This document shows, piece by piece, positions 42,404 through 51,702 of a stretch of DNA of 58,785 nucleotides; the stretch's first letter is position 1; the number at the start of each line of letters is the position of its first letter. Under the pieces are notes generated by a model. The model saw only the letters and a program-made list of their open reading frames with translations, had not been told where the DNA came from and did no database searches. The translations under genes and the position numbers were made by a program. Origin of the DNA: CAYRZL01 sp964428795. GTDB taxonomy: Bacteria > Bacillota > Clostridia > Lachnospirales > Lachnospiraceae. The DNA is taken from contig CAYRZL010000007.1 in NCBI GenBank assembly GCA_964428795.1, positions 1 to 58,785 on the forward strand, given 5' to 3'.

Positions 42404-43648
42404 ATGAGTAATATAAAAGACATCAGCCTTGCCCCATCCGGGGAACATAAAATTGACTGGGTTCGGAAAAACTGCCCTCTTCTTCGCAGTCTGGAGGAGG
42501 AATTTTCTGTTTCAAAACCATTTGCAGGAGTGCGCATCGCCCTCTCCATTCACCTGGAAGCAAAGACCGCATACCTGTGTAAAGTATTAGCTGCCGGCGG
42601 TGCCGAAATGTACATTACAGGCAGCAATCCGTTGTCTACGCAGGATGACGTGGCTGCCGCTCTTGTAGCCGCCGGTTTGAATGTATATGCTTGGTATGAC
42701 TGCACACCGGAAGAATATGAAATGCATATTACCAGTGTTTTGGAGCATAACTGTAATATCATCATTGATGACGGCGGCGATCTGGTGCATATGCTGCATA
42801 CAAAAATGTCAGATAAGATCCCGTATGTGATTGGCGGCTGCGAGGAAACAACCACAGGCATTATCCGTCTGATGGCAATGGCGAAAAACGGTGAATTGCA
42901 GTTTCCAATGGTTATGGTAAACAATGCCGACTGCAAACATCTTTTTGATAACCGCTACGGTACCGGACAGTCCGTATTTGACGGTATCAACCGCACTACA
43001 AACCTGATCGTAGCAGGGAAATATGTGGTAGTAGCCGGATATGGCTGGTGTGGAAAAGGTGTTGCCATGCGTGCGAAGGGTCTTGGCGCCAAAGTCATTG
43101 TTACCGAGATCGATCCGATCAAAGCCATCGAAGCCGTCATGGACGGTTTTGAAGTAATGCCTATGAAGGAAGCTGCAAAAATTGGCGATTTCTTTATCAC
43201 GGTGACCGGATGTGCCGGCGTCATTGACGAAGAAGATTTCCGAGAGATGAAAAACGGTGCAATCCTTTGCAATGCAGGACACTTTGACGTGGAAATCGAC
43301 ATGAAACGTCTTAGGGAGATCGCACTGGACACCATTGACCAGAGGAAAAATATCGTTGGTTATCAGATCAGCGCAGATACATGGATCTATGTGCTGGCGG
43401 AAGGACGTCTGGTAAATCTGGCTGCCGGAGACGGACATCCCGCCGAGATCATGGATATGAGCTTTGCCATTCAGGCACTCAGCGCAAAATATCTGGTAGA
43501 ACATAAAGGAGATTTGAACGAAAGACTGATCAGCGTTCCCCGGGAGGTTGATTTGGAGGTTGCTCATCGCAAGCTGCATTTCCTCGGACTTAAAATCGAT
43601 ACCCTGACCCCGGAGCAAAAGGCTTATCTGGATTCGTCCGCAGTGTAA
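42404..43648 (+). CDS. ahcY: Adenosylhomocysteinase
   Basis: A 414-residue NAD-dependent hydrolase splitting S-adenosylhomocysteine to adenosine and homocysteine, so removing the by-product of methyl transfer. Motifs: SIHLEAKTAYL, GCEETTTGI, VNNADCKHLFDNRYGTGQS with catalytic Lys/Asp, the NAD loop VVAGYGWCGKG and GHFDVEID. GGAGGTAC precedes the start 31 bp after the gap-flanking repeat. No promoter is visible in the short upstream piece, probably because of the gap. Confidence 0.96.
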   Translation: MSNIKDISLAPSGEHKIDWVRKNCPLLRSLEEEFSVSKPFAGVRIALSIHLEAKTAYLCKVLAAGGAEMYITGSNPLSTQDDVAAALVAAGLNVYAWYDCTPEEYEMHITSVLEHNCNIIIDDGGDLVHMLHTKMSDKIPYVIGGCEETTTGIIRLMAMAKNGELQFPMVMVNNADCKHLFDNRYGTGQSVFDGINRTTNLIVAGKYVVVAGYGWCGKGVAMRAKGLGAKVIVTEIDPIKAIEAVMDGFEVMPMKEAAKIGDFFITVTGCAGVIDEEDFREMKNGAILCNAGHFDVEIDMKRLREIALDTIDQRKNIVGYQISADTWIYVLAEGRLVNLAAGDGHPAEIMDMSFAIQALSAKYLVEHKGDLNERLISVPREVDLEVAHRKLHFLGLKIDTLTPEQKAYLDSSAV

Positions 43649-43651
43649 GTT

Positions 43652-44139
43652 ATGTCAGAGAAGAATAAAAATTTAATTATCGATATCATAATTGAAATAT
43701 TTGCAAATATGCTGATTGCAGCCCTGCTGGTTGCTGTACTCTGTGGTTTCGGCTATGCCCTGATCTACATCCGCGGCTCATCCACCGGCGGTTCGGACTT
43801 TATTACCATGGTGATCAAAGCCTTTAAGCCGAACCTGAATATGGGAACCATTACATTTATCTTTGATGCGGTATTTATTCTGATCTCCGTATGTTTCTTC
43901 CCGGATCTGGAATCACTGGTCTATGGATTTGTCATCAATTTCATTACGGCAAAAGTGGTGGACAAGGTGATCCTCGGTCAAAACTCCGGCCGTATGGCTC
44001 TTAGCTGGCAGCACAAAGGATATACCAGATCAGACGTGCGGTAAAAGAAACAGACCCTCATTCCTTTGTGATCCTGGTGGATACCCATGAAGTGCACGGA
44101 GAAGGCTTCCGTATCACTACGGTTGCCGGAGACAAGTGA
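43652..44139 (+). pseudogene. YitT family membrane protein remnant
   Basis: The first frame (43652-44044) gives 130 residues with YitT helices (IYIRGSSTGGSDFITMVI, then FVINFITAKVVDKVILGQNSG). The frame is then lost: a second frame from about 44007 reads IYQIRRAVKETDPHSFVILV and ends GEGFRITTVAG plus stop at 44139, the known end of the DUF2179 domain. The expected N-terminal helices and about 50 residues of the DUF2179 domain are missing. A full family member has about 280 residues, so this is a decayed gene following ahcY by 3 bp. Confidence 0.8.
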
Positions 44140-44163
44140 TCACTCATCCCAAAAATTTCCGTT

Positions 44164-44199
44164 TAAACATGACATATATGTTAAACATGACATATATGT
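44164..44199. repeat. Tandem 18-bp repeat
   Basis: TAAACATGACATATATGT is present twice without a spacer (44164-44181 and 44182-44199), just before a bidirectional terminator. Probably a slippage duplication. Confidence 0.7.
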
Positions 44200-44246
44200 A
44201 AAAAGACGACAGAAACCAGTAAAAGTCTCTGTCATCTTTTTTATTT
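44200..44246. terminator. Bidirectional terminator between yitT remnant and relQ-type gene
   Basis: GACAGA (44208-44213) pairs with TCTGTC (44228-44233) with flanking G-C and A-T pairs; long T-runs follow on the plus strand and five T on the minus strand. Confidence 0.75.
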
Positions 44247-44256
44247 TTTCGTTTCG

Positions 44257-44904
44257 CTATATATTCATTTCCGGATTTGCCTGCTGTACTGCAACATTTA
44301 ACGCCAGCATCTTTTCATCCAGATCAGACACCGCTCTGGCACAATCCTGCAATTCTCCCAAAATATAATCCGGTACATTTCCCTCAAACTTATAATTGAT
44401 CTTGTGCTCCAGACTTGCCCAAAAATCCATGGCAATCGTGCGAATCTGAATTTCCACCTTTACCCGAAGCTCCCTGTCGCTGAGAAAAATCGGAATTGTC
44501 ACCAGCATATGATAGCTGCGATAACCGCTGGGTTTAGGATTTTTAATATAATCCTTCACCGAAAGTACAGTCAGATCTTTCTGTTTTCCTATCATCTCCG
44601 CAATCCGGTAAATATCAGAAGTAAAAGAACACACGATACGGATTCCCGCAATATCGTTAATATATTTTACCATATTGTCCAGATTAGGTTCTTTTCCATG
44701 CCGGATCAGCTTTTTCACTATACTTTCCGGTTCTTTTATTCTGGATTTTATATATTCGATCGGGCTGTAATTATGTTTGAACTTAAATTCCTCACTCAGC
44801 ACATCCATCTTGGCGCGGGTCGCCTTCAATGCCGAAGTGTACAAAAACGTAAGTTTTTCCCAGCTATCCACATTATCTGTAAAAGTCGTTTGCGTATCCA
44901 TCAT
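44257..44904 (-). CDS. Small alarmone synthetase (RelQ/YjbM type)
   Basis: A 215-residue GTP pyrophosphokinase containing only the synthetase domain, with no hydrolase HD domain and no TGS/ACT region. Motifs: DIAGIRIVCSF (metal/ATP site), NPKPSGYRSYH and EIQIRTIAMDFWASLEHKI. It would make (p)ppGpp in response to envelope or other stress. The ribosome site GGAGG is closest to the second of two adjacent ATGs, so the true start may be 44901. It is the last gene of the rlmB-like, small-protein, niaR run. Confidence 0.93.
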   Translation of the reverse strand: MMDTQTTFTDNVDSWEKLTFLYTSALKATRAKMDVLSEEFKFKHNYSPIEYIKSRIKEPESIVKKLIRHGKEPNLDNMVKYINDIAGIRIVCSFTSDIYRIAEMIGKQKDLTVLSVKDYIKNPKPSGYRSYHMLVTIPIFLSDRELRVKVEIQIRTIAMDFWASLEHKINYKFEGNVPDYILGELQDCARAVSDLDEKMLALNVAVQQANPEMNI

Positions 44905-44917
44905 TTCCCTCCAAAAA

Positions 44918-45433
44918 CTAGCAGAGATATCCCTTGCGCTTTAATTCCCTCTCAATATCATCCAGCACAGCCTCATTTTCAGCCTCCACGGTATGATAAT
45001 GATTTCCTCCCGTCAGTTCTTTCAACGGTTTTGCCGGTTTTTCCTCAAGCCGGACAACGAACTCATCCACGTCTCTCCGGTTTTTTAAAATCAGATCTAC
45101 GGTAATCTGCCCATAAATGTCATGCTCCACCACAACGTCCCGGACAGTTCCTCCATAATCCACAATGGTATATAACTCATCCCTGATTTCGCTGTCATCA
45201 TGGCATACATGCATACTGCGCTTTGCGCTGTTTGTATGCTGCAGCGGATCGTACAACACATACCCTTTATTTGTGCTGAGTATATTTTTATCCGTAGCCC
45301 GCAGCAGGGCGATATCCTGTACAATCACCTGCCTGCTGACGCCAAATTTTCTCGCAAGCTCCGCTCCCGAGCAAGGCGCATCACTTTGATTCAGCGTAAT
45401 TAAAATCTGCTCTCTTCTGCTATCGCCTTCCAT
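44918..45433 (-). CDS. niaR: NAD-biosynthesis repressor NiaR
   Basis: A 171-residue regulator with an N-terminal HTH_11 winged helix (SGAELARKFGVSRQVIVQDIALLR) and a C-terminal 3H domain carrying conserved histidines (MHVCHDDSE, VVVEHDIYGQ, GGNHYHTVEA) that hold a metal. NiaR represses niacin salvage and NAD synthesis genes when nicotinic acid is available. AGGAGG upstream. No NAD gene lies nearby, so its targets are elsewhere. Confidence 0.92.
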   Translation of the reverse strand: MEGDSRREQILITLNQSDAPCSGAELARKFGVSRQVIVQDIALLRATDKNILSTNKGYVLYDPLQHTNSAKRSMHVCHDDSEIRDELYTIVDYGGTVRDVVVEHDIYGQITVDLILKNRRDVDEFVVRLEEKPAKPLKELTGGNHYHTVEAENEAVLDDIERELKRKGYLC

Positions 45434-45436
45434 ACC

Positions 45437-45700
45437 CTAATCCTCCTCCAGAATCTGTAATTCCAGATAGTCAAAATCAATTTCCTCGATAAAATTATCC
45501 TGATAAAATCTGGCCTTCGCGCGCCGTTTAAACTCTTCGATCGTGGCATCCAGCCATATCGGTTTGCCCAAATCAAAGGTATAACATATTTCTTCCAGCC
45601 CCCGAAAGACCTTATGCGTTCGTGTATCGTCACTGTCATCGGTAATCGTTATATCATCTACCAAATGATTATCTTTCCAAATTTTGCCCCATAGCCGCAT
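45437..45700 (-). CDS. Small conserved acidic protein of unknown function
   Basis: An 87-residue soluble protein (MRLWGKIWKDNHLVDDITI, then PIWLDATIEEFKRRAKARF, ending ELQILEED). The pattern is one I associate with small Lachnospiraceae proteins lying next to RNA methyltransferase genes, without a known role. It starts after GGAGGGAG, 23 bp behind the methyltransferase, and ends three bases before niaR, so it is a real operon member. Confidence 0.75.
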   Translation of the reverse strand: MRLWGKIWKDNHLVDDITITDDSDDTRTHKVFRGLEEICYTFDLGKPIWLDATIEEFKRRAKARFYQDNFIEEIDFDYLELQILEED

Positions 45701-45723
45701 GCGGGTACTCCCTCCTACTGTTT

Positions 45724-46509
45724 TTAACGGTTCTGTCTGCTGACTTCATACATCAATAACGCTGCTGCAATGGCGGCATTCAGAGATTCCACCTGTCCCT
45801 CCATAGGAATGCGTACCCATGCATCTGCCTGATCTGCCATTTCTTTCGTCAGTCCGTTTCCTTCATTGCCGATCATCAGGGCCGCTGATGACGTATAATC
45901 TACCTTTGTATAATCCCGGCTGCCCTCCAGATGTGCGGCAAACACTTTTACCCCATTGTATTTCAAACAATCCAGCGATGCCTTCAGATCATCGGTCACA
46001 AAAAACGGAATCCGGTAAATGCTGCCCATCGTAGAGCGTATCGTCTTTGGATTAAATAAATCCGCTGTCGTCTGATCCATGAGCACTCCCGTAATTCCGG
46101 CTCCCTCCCCGGTACGGATCATAGTCCCCAGATTGCCCGGGTCCTGAATATTTTCCAGCACCAGCACAAATGCCCTTTTTCCATTACCGTCATTTCGATA
46201 AAAATCCGCCTCGCTATAAACCGGAATCTTCACCACACAGAGGATTCCCTGAGGTGTGCGGGTATCCGAAACATAATCAAATACCTCGTCACTGAGCAAT
46301 TCATACGTTCTGCCCTTCAGCATCTTCTGATGTGCAACATTATTAAAAAAGGTGGCAGATACATAGATCGCCTTCACCCAGTCTTTTGGAGCCTCCTGAA
46401 ACATTTTTATACCTTCCACCAGAAAAAGTCCTTCTTCCCTGCGAAGCTTTGCTTTTTTCTTTAATTGTACCAGCTTTCGTACCTGGGCATTTCCTGTACT
46501 GACAATCAT
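45724..46509 (-). CDS. TrmH/SpoU family RNA 2'-O-methyltransferase
   Basis: A 261-residue knotted (SPOUT) methyltransferase for rRNA or tRNA ribose. The three SpoU motifs are present: ENIQDPGNLGTMIRT, LMIGNEGNGL and IPMEGQVESLNAAIAAALLMYE. An N-terminal substrate-binding domain (1-100) is as in RlmB-type enzymes; the exact target nucleotide cannot be told. It has its own promoter (46542-46570) and leads a four-gene operon. Confidence 0.93.
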   Translation of the reverse strand: MIVSTGNAQVRKLVQLKKKAKLRREEGLFLVEGIKMFQEAPKDWVKAIYVSATFFNNVAHQKMLKGRTYELLSDEVFDYVSDTRTPQGILCVVKIPVYSEADFYRNDGNGKRAFVLVLENIQDPGNLGTMIRTGEGAGITGVLMDQTTADLFNPKTIRSTMGSIYRIPFFVTDDLKASLDCLKYNGVKVFAAHLEGSRDYTKVDYTSSAALMIGNEGNGLTKEMADQADAWVRIPMEGQVESLNAAIAAALLMYEVSRQNR

Positions 46510-46541
46510 CTTTCGCCGCTCCCTACTAAATTGTATTAAAA

Positions 46542-46570
46542 ATTATACACTAAACCATTCAAAATGAAAA
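46542..46570 (-). promoter_or_regulatory. Promoter of the methyltransferase-niaR-relQ operon
   Basis: On the minus strand TTTTCA (46565-46570), 17 bases and TATAAT (46542-46547), just after the pfkA terminator. Confidence 0.55.
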
Positions 46571-46572
46571 GA

Positions 46573-46613
46573 CAAAAATGACAGAAAGGAACCCGATTCC
46601 TCTCTGCCATTTA
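46573..46613 (-). terminator. pfkA terminator
   Basis: AAATGGCAGAGAGGAA pairs with TTCCTTTCTGTCATTT (two mismatches) followed by TTGTCTTTTC on the minus strand. Confidence 0.8.
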
Positions 46614-46633
46614 TCTCATTCCCTTATTTTCTT

Positions 46634-47608
46634 TTAAATTGCAAGATTTCTTCCGATCTCATACTGATATTCCGGCAGCTCTTTTTTCATTGCCAAAGCC
46701 TCATCAATATCAAAATTCACAAAATCTCCGGCACGATAACCTACCACACGGTTTGATTTGCCCTCGCACAGCAAATCCACCGCAATGGCTCCCATCGTAG
46801 ACGCATATACACGGTCTTTACAGGTTGGACTGCCTCCGCGCTGCATATGACCAAGAATGGTGGCCCTTGCTTCCATTCCGGTAGCTGCCTCGATACGGCG
46901 CGCCATACTGGTAGAATGCCCGATTCCCTCTGCATTGATAATGATAAAGTGTTTTTTACCCTTTTGTCTGTTCTCTACAATACTGTCAACAAGACGCTGC
47001 TCGTCATAGTCGTATTTCTCCGGGATCAGAATCTCCTCCGCACCATTTGCAATACCGCACCACAATGCAATATATCCTGCATCACGCCCCATTACCTCGA
47101 TAATACTGCAGCGCTCATGAGATGTGGATGTATCACGGATCTTATCAATCGCCTGCATAGCTGTATTTACTGCGGTATCAAATCCGATGGTATATTCCGT
47201 ACACGCAATGTCCAGATCGATGGTTCCCGGAAGTCCGATGGTATTCACTCCCAATGCGGCAAGCTTTTGCGCTCCCCGGAAAGATCCGTCTCCGCCAATG
47301 ACAATAACGCCCTCAATGCCATGCTTTTTGCAGATCTCTGCCGCCTGCTTCTGACCTTCCTCCGTCATAAACTCCATACAGCGCGCTGTCTGTAAAATCG
47401 TACCGCCCCGCTGAATTATATCAGATACATGATACGCCTCCATATCAAAAATATCCTCTGCCAATAAGCCTGCATAACCTCTGCGGATACCTTTTACTTT
47501 TCTTCCTTTTGAAATTGCCTGGCGAACCACTGCACGAATCGCCGCATTCATTCCCGGTGCATCACCGCCGCTTGTCAATACTCCGATTGTCCGGATTTCT
47601 TTTGCCAT
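46634..47608 (-). CDS. pfkA: ATP-dependent 6-phosphofructokinase
   Basis: A 324-residue glycolytic enzyme. Motifs: TSGGDAPGMNAAIRAVVR (ATP site), IGGDGSFRGAQ, PGTIDLDIACTEYTIGFDTA with the catalytic TIDxD, and the family signature RGGSPTCKDRVYASTMG. The GDGS form indicates ATP rather than pyrophosphate as donor. It follows dnaE by 59 bp in the same direction. Confidence 0.96.
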   Translation of the reverse strand: MAKEIRTIGVLTSGGDAPGMNAAIRAVVRQAISKGRKVKGIRRGYAGLLAEDIFDMEAYHVSDIIQRGGTILQTARCMEFMTEEGQKQAAEICKKHGIEGVIVIGGDGSFRGAQKLAALGVNTIGLPGTIDLDIACTEYTIGFDTAVNTAMQAIDKIRDTSTSHERCSIIEVMGRDAGYIALWCGIANGAEEILIPEKYDYDEQRLVDSIVENRQKGKKHFIIINAEGIGHSTSMARRIEAATGMEARATILGHMQRGGSPTCKDRVYASTMGAIAVDLLCEGKSNRVVGYRAGDFVNFDIDEALAMKKELPEYQYEIGRNLAI

Positions 47609-47667
47609 GCCCCAATCCTCCTTTTATCCTAAATAGAGTCTATACATTCCCAATCCACATTAGTCTA

Positions 47668-50600
47668 CTATTTTTTCCCAACTTTTTCAATGGGCTTTTC
47701 TAAAACTTTGACATTTTTTTCACCAAGTTTTTGATTTAATGCAGAAATCAAACCTGCATCCGCATTTACGCTCCTGTTTGGAGGCAATTTTTTGAATTTT
47801 CGTGTGGAAGAAATATAAATAACAACCTGATCCGTTCCGTCAGACTGCCGAAGTGCCCGCTCCAGCTCTTCTTCCTTTTCCTCGTAAGCCTCCATCGTTT
47901 CAAACTGCAGCCACAGTTCCCGCTTTGTATCGTCAAAAGAATAAATGCGCTCACATATAAGCTTACCGTTTTTCTCGTCCTCCAGAGCCGCACGCCCCTT
48001 CACAAACACCTTTGCATCCGTCTCCATGAGATGATGATAACGCTCATAATCCTTTGGAAATACGATGATCTCCACAACTCCGTACAGATCCTCCAGCGTC
48101 AGAAACGCCATTGTTTTATTATTTTTTGTATACTTGATGGTCTTTGCAATGATCATACCGCCCACCATGACCGTCTGTCCATCTGTCAGTCTGGTTGCTT
48201 TTGTCTCCTCATCCAACACAAAATCCAGCGTTGTATTAGAAATATTCCGGCTCCACTTTTCTTCATATTCTTCCAACGGATGACCGCTGATATACACACC
48301 CAGAACTTCCTTTTCCATGGCAAGCATCTCTTCCCTGTCAAATTCTCCGCAGTCCGGCATACACACTTCAAACGCCTTTTTATCCTCCTCTGCGGCAAAA
48401 TCAAACAGCGTCATCTGCCCTGCCATAGAATTTTTCTTTTCCTGATTCAGACCATCCAGAATCAGCGGGAATACCTGCGTTTTTTGTTTTCTGGTTCCCT
48501 CCAGATTATCCATCGCTCCTGCCTTGATAAAATTTTCAACAGCTCTCCGGTTCATTTCCCTGCCATTCATCCGGGTCAGAAAATCTTTCAGACTACGAAA
48601 CGGCCCGTTTGCCCGACGCTCTTCTATGATCGTCTCGATGACCGGACGTCCGACGCTCTTAATGGCAGACAAGCCATAACGGATCGCATTTCCGGAAACA
48701 GAAAAACCGCTCTCTCCCTCATTGATATCCGGTGATAACACCGTGATCCCCATCTGCCGGCAGGTCATGATATACTCGGATACCTTACTGGAATTATCAA
48801 TGACAGAGGTCATCAAAGCCGCCATAAAAGCAACCGGATAATAATATTTCAGATATGCAGTCTGATAGGATACCACCGCATAGGCTGCCGCATGGGATTT
48901 GTTAAACGCATACTTTGCGAAATCTGTCATTTCATCATAAATGCGGTTTGCAACAGACTCCTCGATCCCATTGGCAATACAGCCCGGCACGCCCTCCTCC
49001 GGATTACCATACACAAAATTCTGGCGTTCCTTTGCCATCACAGAAGCCTTCTTTTTGCTCATGGCACGCCGCACAAGATCGCTCCGGCCCAATGTATAGC
49101 CCGCCAGATCACGCACGATCTGCATAACCTGCTCCTGATACACGATACAGCCATAGGTAGGAGAAAGAATCGGCTCCAGCTGAGGGCACTCGTATGTCAC
49201 CTGGGCGACATCATTTTTACCCTTGATATAGGCCGGAATAAAGTCCATCGGTCCCGGACGGTACAGAGAAATACCTGCTATGATATCTTCCAGACTCTCT
49301 GGTTTCAGCTCTTTCATAAAGCTCTTCATCCCGGCGCTCTCCAACTGGAATACTCCGTCCGTTTTTCCGGTTCCGAGAGACTCAAATACCGCCGGATCAT
49401 CATAATCCAGATGATCCATATCAACGACGATGCCCTGACTCTGCTCTACCAGCTTCACTGCGTTCTGAATTACCGTCAATGTACGCAGTCCAAGAAAATC
49501 CATTTTCAGCAGACCCAGTTCTTCCAGCGTCGTCATTGTAAACTGGGTGGTGATAGAACCGTCCGAGGCTCTGGAAAGGGGGACATATTCATCCACGTCC
49601 TTCTGACTGATCACAACCCCCGCCGCATGCATGGAGGTATGTCTCGGCAGACCTTCCAGACGCTTTGACATGTCAATGAGTTTTCGCACCGTCTCATCCG
49701 TTTCATACTGAGCACGCAGCTCCTGATTCATGATCAATGCCTTTTCTATCGTAATGCCCAGTTCATTCGGAATACTTTTCGCAATATTATCCACATAAGC
49801 ATAAGGCAGATCCATGACACGTCCCACATCCCGGATCACACCTCTTGCAGCCAATGTACCAAAGGTGACTATCTGAACCACACGGTCTTTTCCATACTTG
49901 CGCACCACATAATCAATGACTTCCTGCCTGCGCTCAAAACAAAAATCAATATCAATATCCGGCATGGAAACACGTTCCGGATTTAAAAAACGCTCAAACA
50001 GCAGATTATAGCGTATCGGATCTATATTTGTGATACCAAGAGTGTAGGATACCAGACTTCCTGCCGCACTTCCCCTTCCGGGTCCTACCATAATATCATG
50101 CTCTCTTGCAAACCGGATAAAATCCCATACAATCAGAAAATAATCCACATAGCCCATCTTTTCAATGACAGACAGTTCATAAGAAAGCTTCGGCTTTAAT
50201 TCCTCATATTTTTCAGGATAACGCTGCTTTAATCCCTCATAACAAAGCTTGTTCAAATATTCCCACGACGTATAACCATCCGGCACGTCAAATTTCGGCA
50301 ATTTTGTCACGCCAAATTCAATCTCCACATGACAACGGTCCGCAATTTTCTGTGTATTCTCAATTGCCTGCTGTGCATACGGAAACAGCTTTCTCATCTC
50401 TTCTTCCGATTTTACATAATATTGACCGCCCTCGTACCGCATACGGTTTTCATCTGCCAGCTTCTTTCCGGTCTGAATGCAAAGCAGAATGTCGTGAGGC
50501 TCTGCATCCTCCGCCATCGTATAATGAACATCGTTGGTCACTGCCAGCTCAATCCCCAGATCCTGACTCATACGCACAAGCTGCTGATTTACCGTAGCCT

Positions 50601-51147
50601 GCGCAGGAATCCCGTGATCCTGCAATTCCAAAAAGAAGTTGCCTTTTCCAAAGCAGTTTTCCAGACGGAGCGCCGCTTCTTTTGCCTCCTCATACATGCC
50701 GCGCTGAAGATAACGCGGGATTTCTCCTGCAAGGCAGGCAGACAGGGCAATGATACCCTCATGATACCGCTCTAACACTTCCATATCCACCCGGGGACGA
50801 TAGTAATAGCCCTCCACAAATCCCTTTGACACGATTTTCATTAAGTTGCTGTAACCCGTATTATTTTCTGCCAGGAGAACCAGATGATAATACCGGTCCT
50901 CACCGCTGACACGTTCCCTGTCAAAACGGGAGTTTGGCGCCACATACACCTCACAGCCCAGAATCGGATTGATCCCCGCCGCCTTTGCAGCACGATAAAA
51001 ATCAATCACTCCATACATAACACCGTGGTCGGTGATAGCCGCCGCCGTCATGCCAAGCTCTTTTACCCGGGCCACATATTCTGTTATCTTATTCGAACCG
51101 TCCAGCAGACTGTATTCTGTATGGACATGCAGGTGTGCAAATGCCAT
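47668..51147 (-). CDS. dnaE: DNA polymerase III alpha subunit
   Basis: A 1159-residue replicative polymerase (C-family). The N-terminal PHP domain begins FAHLHVHTEYSLLDG. The polymerase active site is visible as PGRGSAAGSLVSYTLGI and MPDIDIDFCFERR. Middle signatures are YQEQVMQIVRDLAGYTLGRSD and FNKSHAAAYA; an OB-fold (about 1000-1080, TVMVGGMIIAKTIKYTKNNKTMAFLTLED) lies near the C-terminus. AAGGAG supports the ATG at 51147; a 42-codon upstream extension runs into the promoter region and is unlikely. It diverges from the TSCPD gene. Confidence 0.97.
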   Translation of the reverse strand: MAFAHLHVHTEYSLLDGSNKITEYVARVKELGMTAAAITDHGVMYGVIDFYRAAKAAGINPILGCEVYVAPNSRFDRERVSGEDRYYHLVLLAENNTGYSNLMKIVSKGFVEGYYYRPRVDMEVLERYHEGIIALSACLAGEIPRYLQRGMYEEAKEAALRLENCFGKGNFFLELQDHGIPAQATVNQQLVRMSQDLGIELAVTNDVHYTMAEDAEPHDILLCIQTGKKLADENRMRYEGGQYYVKSEEEMRKLFPYAQQAIENTQKIADRCHVEIEFGVTKLPKFDVPDGYTSWEYLNKLCYEGLKQRYPEKYEELKPKLSYELSVIEKMGYVDYFLIVWDFIRFAREHDIMVGPGRGSAAGSLVSYTLGITNIDPIRYNLLFERFLNPERVSMPDIDIDFCFERRQEVIDYVVRKYGKDRVVQIVTFGTLAARGVIRDVGRVMDLPYAYVDNIAKSIPNELGITIEKALIMNQELRAQYETDETVRKLIDMSKRLEGLPRHTSMHAAGVVISQKDVDEYVPLSRASDGSITTQFTMTTLEELGLLKMDFLGLRTLTVIQNAVKLVEQSQGIVVDMDHLDYDDPAVFESLGTGKTDGVFQLESAGMKSFMKELKPESLEDIIAGISLYRPGPMDFIPAYIKGKNDVAQVTYECPQLEPILSPTYGCIVYQEQVMQIVRDLAGYTLGRSDLVRRAMSKKKASVMAKERQNFVYGNPEEGVPGCIANGIEESVANRIYDEMTDFAKYAFNKSHAAAYAVVSYQTAYLKYYYPVAFMAALMTSVIDNSSKVSEYIMTCRQMGITVLSPDINEGESGFSVSGNAIRYGLSAIKSVGRPVIETIIEERRANGPFRSLKDFLTRMNGREMNRRAVENFIKAGAMDNLEGTRKQKTQVFPLILDGLNQEKKNSMAGQMTLFDFAAEEDKKAFEVCMPDCGEFDREEMLAMEKEVLGVYISGHPLEEYEEKWSRNISNTTLDFVLDEETKATRLTDGQTVMVGGMIIAKTIKYTKNNKTMAFLTLEDLYGVVEIIVFPKDYERYHHLMETDAKVFVKGRAALEDEKNGKLICERIYSFDDTKRELWLQFETMEAYEEKEEELERALRQSDGTDQVVIYISSTRKFKKLPPNRSVNADAGLISALNQKLGEKNVKVLEKPIEKVGKK

Positions 51148-51237
51148 TTCCGTTCTCCTTTTTATCTCCTGTTTAACCGTACTCTCACTCAGTGTATTCA
51201 GTATAGCATATATTTCACCCGGATTCCACACTCCCAA

Positions 51238-51266
51238 TTGTTTTTTCAAATTACACATGCTATAAT
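51238..51266 (+). promoter_or_regulatory. Promoter of the TSCPD protein gene
   Basis: TTGTTT (51238-51243), 17 bases and TATAAT (51261-51266) with an extended TGC before the -10; 44 bp before the start codon. Confidence 0.6.
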
Positions 51267-51309
51267 AGTACACTCATCAAGCAAAGTAAATTTATAAGGA
51301 GGCATTTAT

Positions 51310-51567
51310 ATGGGCTATTTATATAAGACAAAAGGAACCTGCTCCACCCTGATTGAAGTGGAACTGAACGGAAATGTTATAAAAAATGTAAAATTTACCG
51401 GTGGATGCAACGGTAATCTAAAAGCGATTCCAAAACTGGTGGAAGGTCTGACGGTAGAACAGGTAGAAGAAAAACTGACTGGAATCTCCTGCTCCGGACG
51501 CCCTACTTCCTGTGGTGACCAGCTTGCAAAAGCATGCCGCGCAGCCTATGAAAACAGTATAAAATAA
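51310..51567 (+). CDS. TSCPD domain protein (TIGR03905 family)
   Basis: An 85-residue protein consisting only of a TSCPD domain, the short domain also found at the end of class II ribonucleotide reductases. Cysteines at CSTLI, GGCNGN, SCSGRPTSCGDQ and KAC are conserved in the family and may bind metal. Function unknown. AAGGAGG precedes the ATG. It is followed by 700 bp holding a tandem-repeat RNA locus. Confidence 0.88.
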   Translation: MGYLYKTKGTCSTLIEVELNGNVIKNVKFTGGCNGNLKAIPKLVEGLTVEQVEEKLTGISCSGRPTSCGDQLAKACRAAYENSIK

Positions 51568-51659
51568 ACCTGAGCATTATAAAATAATACTTAAATGGGT
51601 TTGTTTCTTCTTAATTATCAGACAATTTTAATTTTTTTTAATTATTTTCAAAATACATG

Positions 51660-51688
51660 TTGACAAACTCCCAATTAGCAGATATAAT
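51660..51688 (+). promoter_or_regulatory. Consensus promoter of the tandem-repeat RNA
   Basis: TTGACA (51660-51665), exactly 17 bases, TATAAT (51683-51688). Transcription should start near 51695, eight to ten bases before the first repeat unit. Confidence 0.9.
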
Positions 51689-51702
51689 AAACTCAACAAA
51701 AG

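Noticed and set aside
42215..42448. Open frame running across the N gap
   Set aside because: It consists largely of undefined bases and of the 55-bp repeat on the opposite strand to ahcY.
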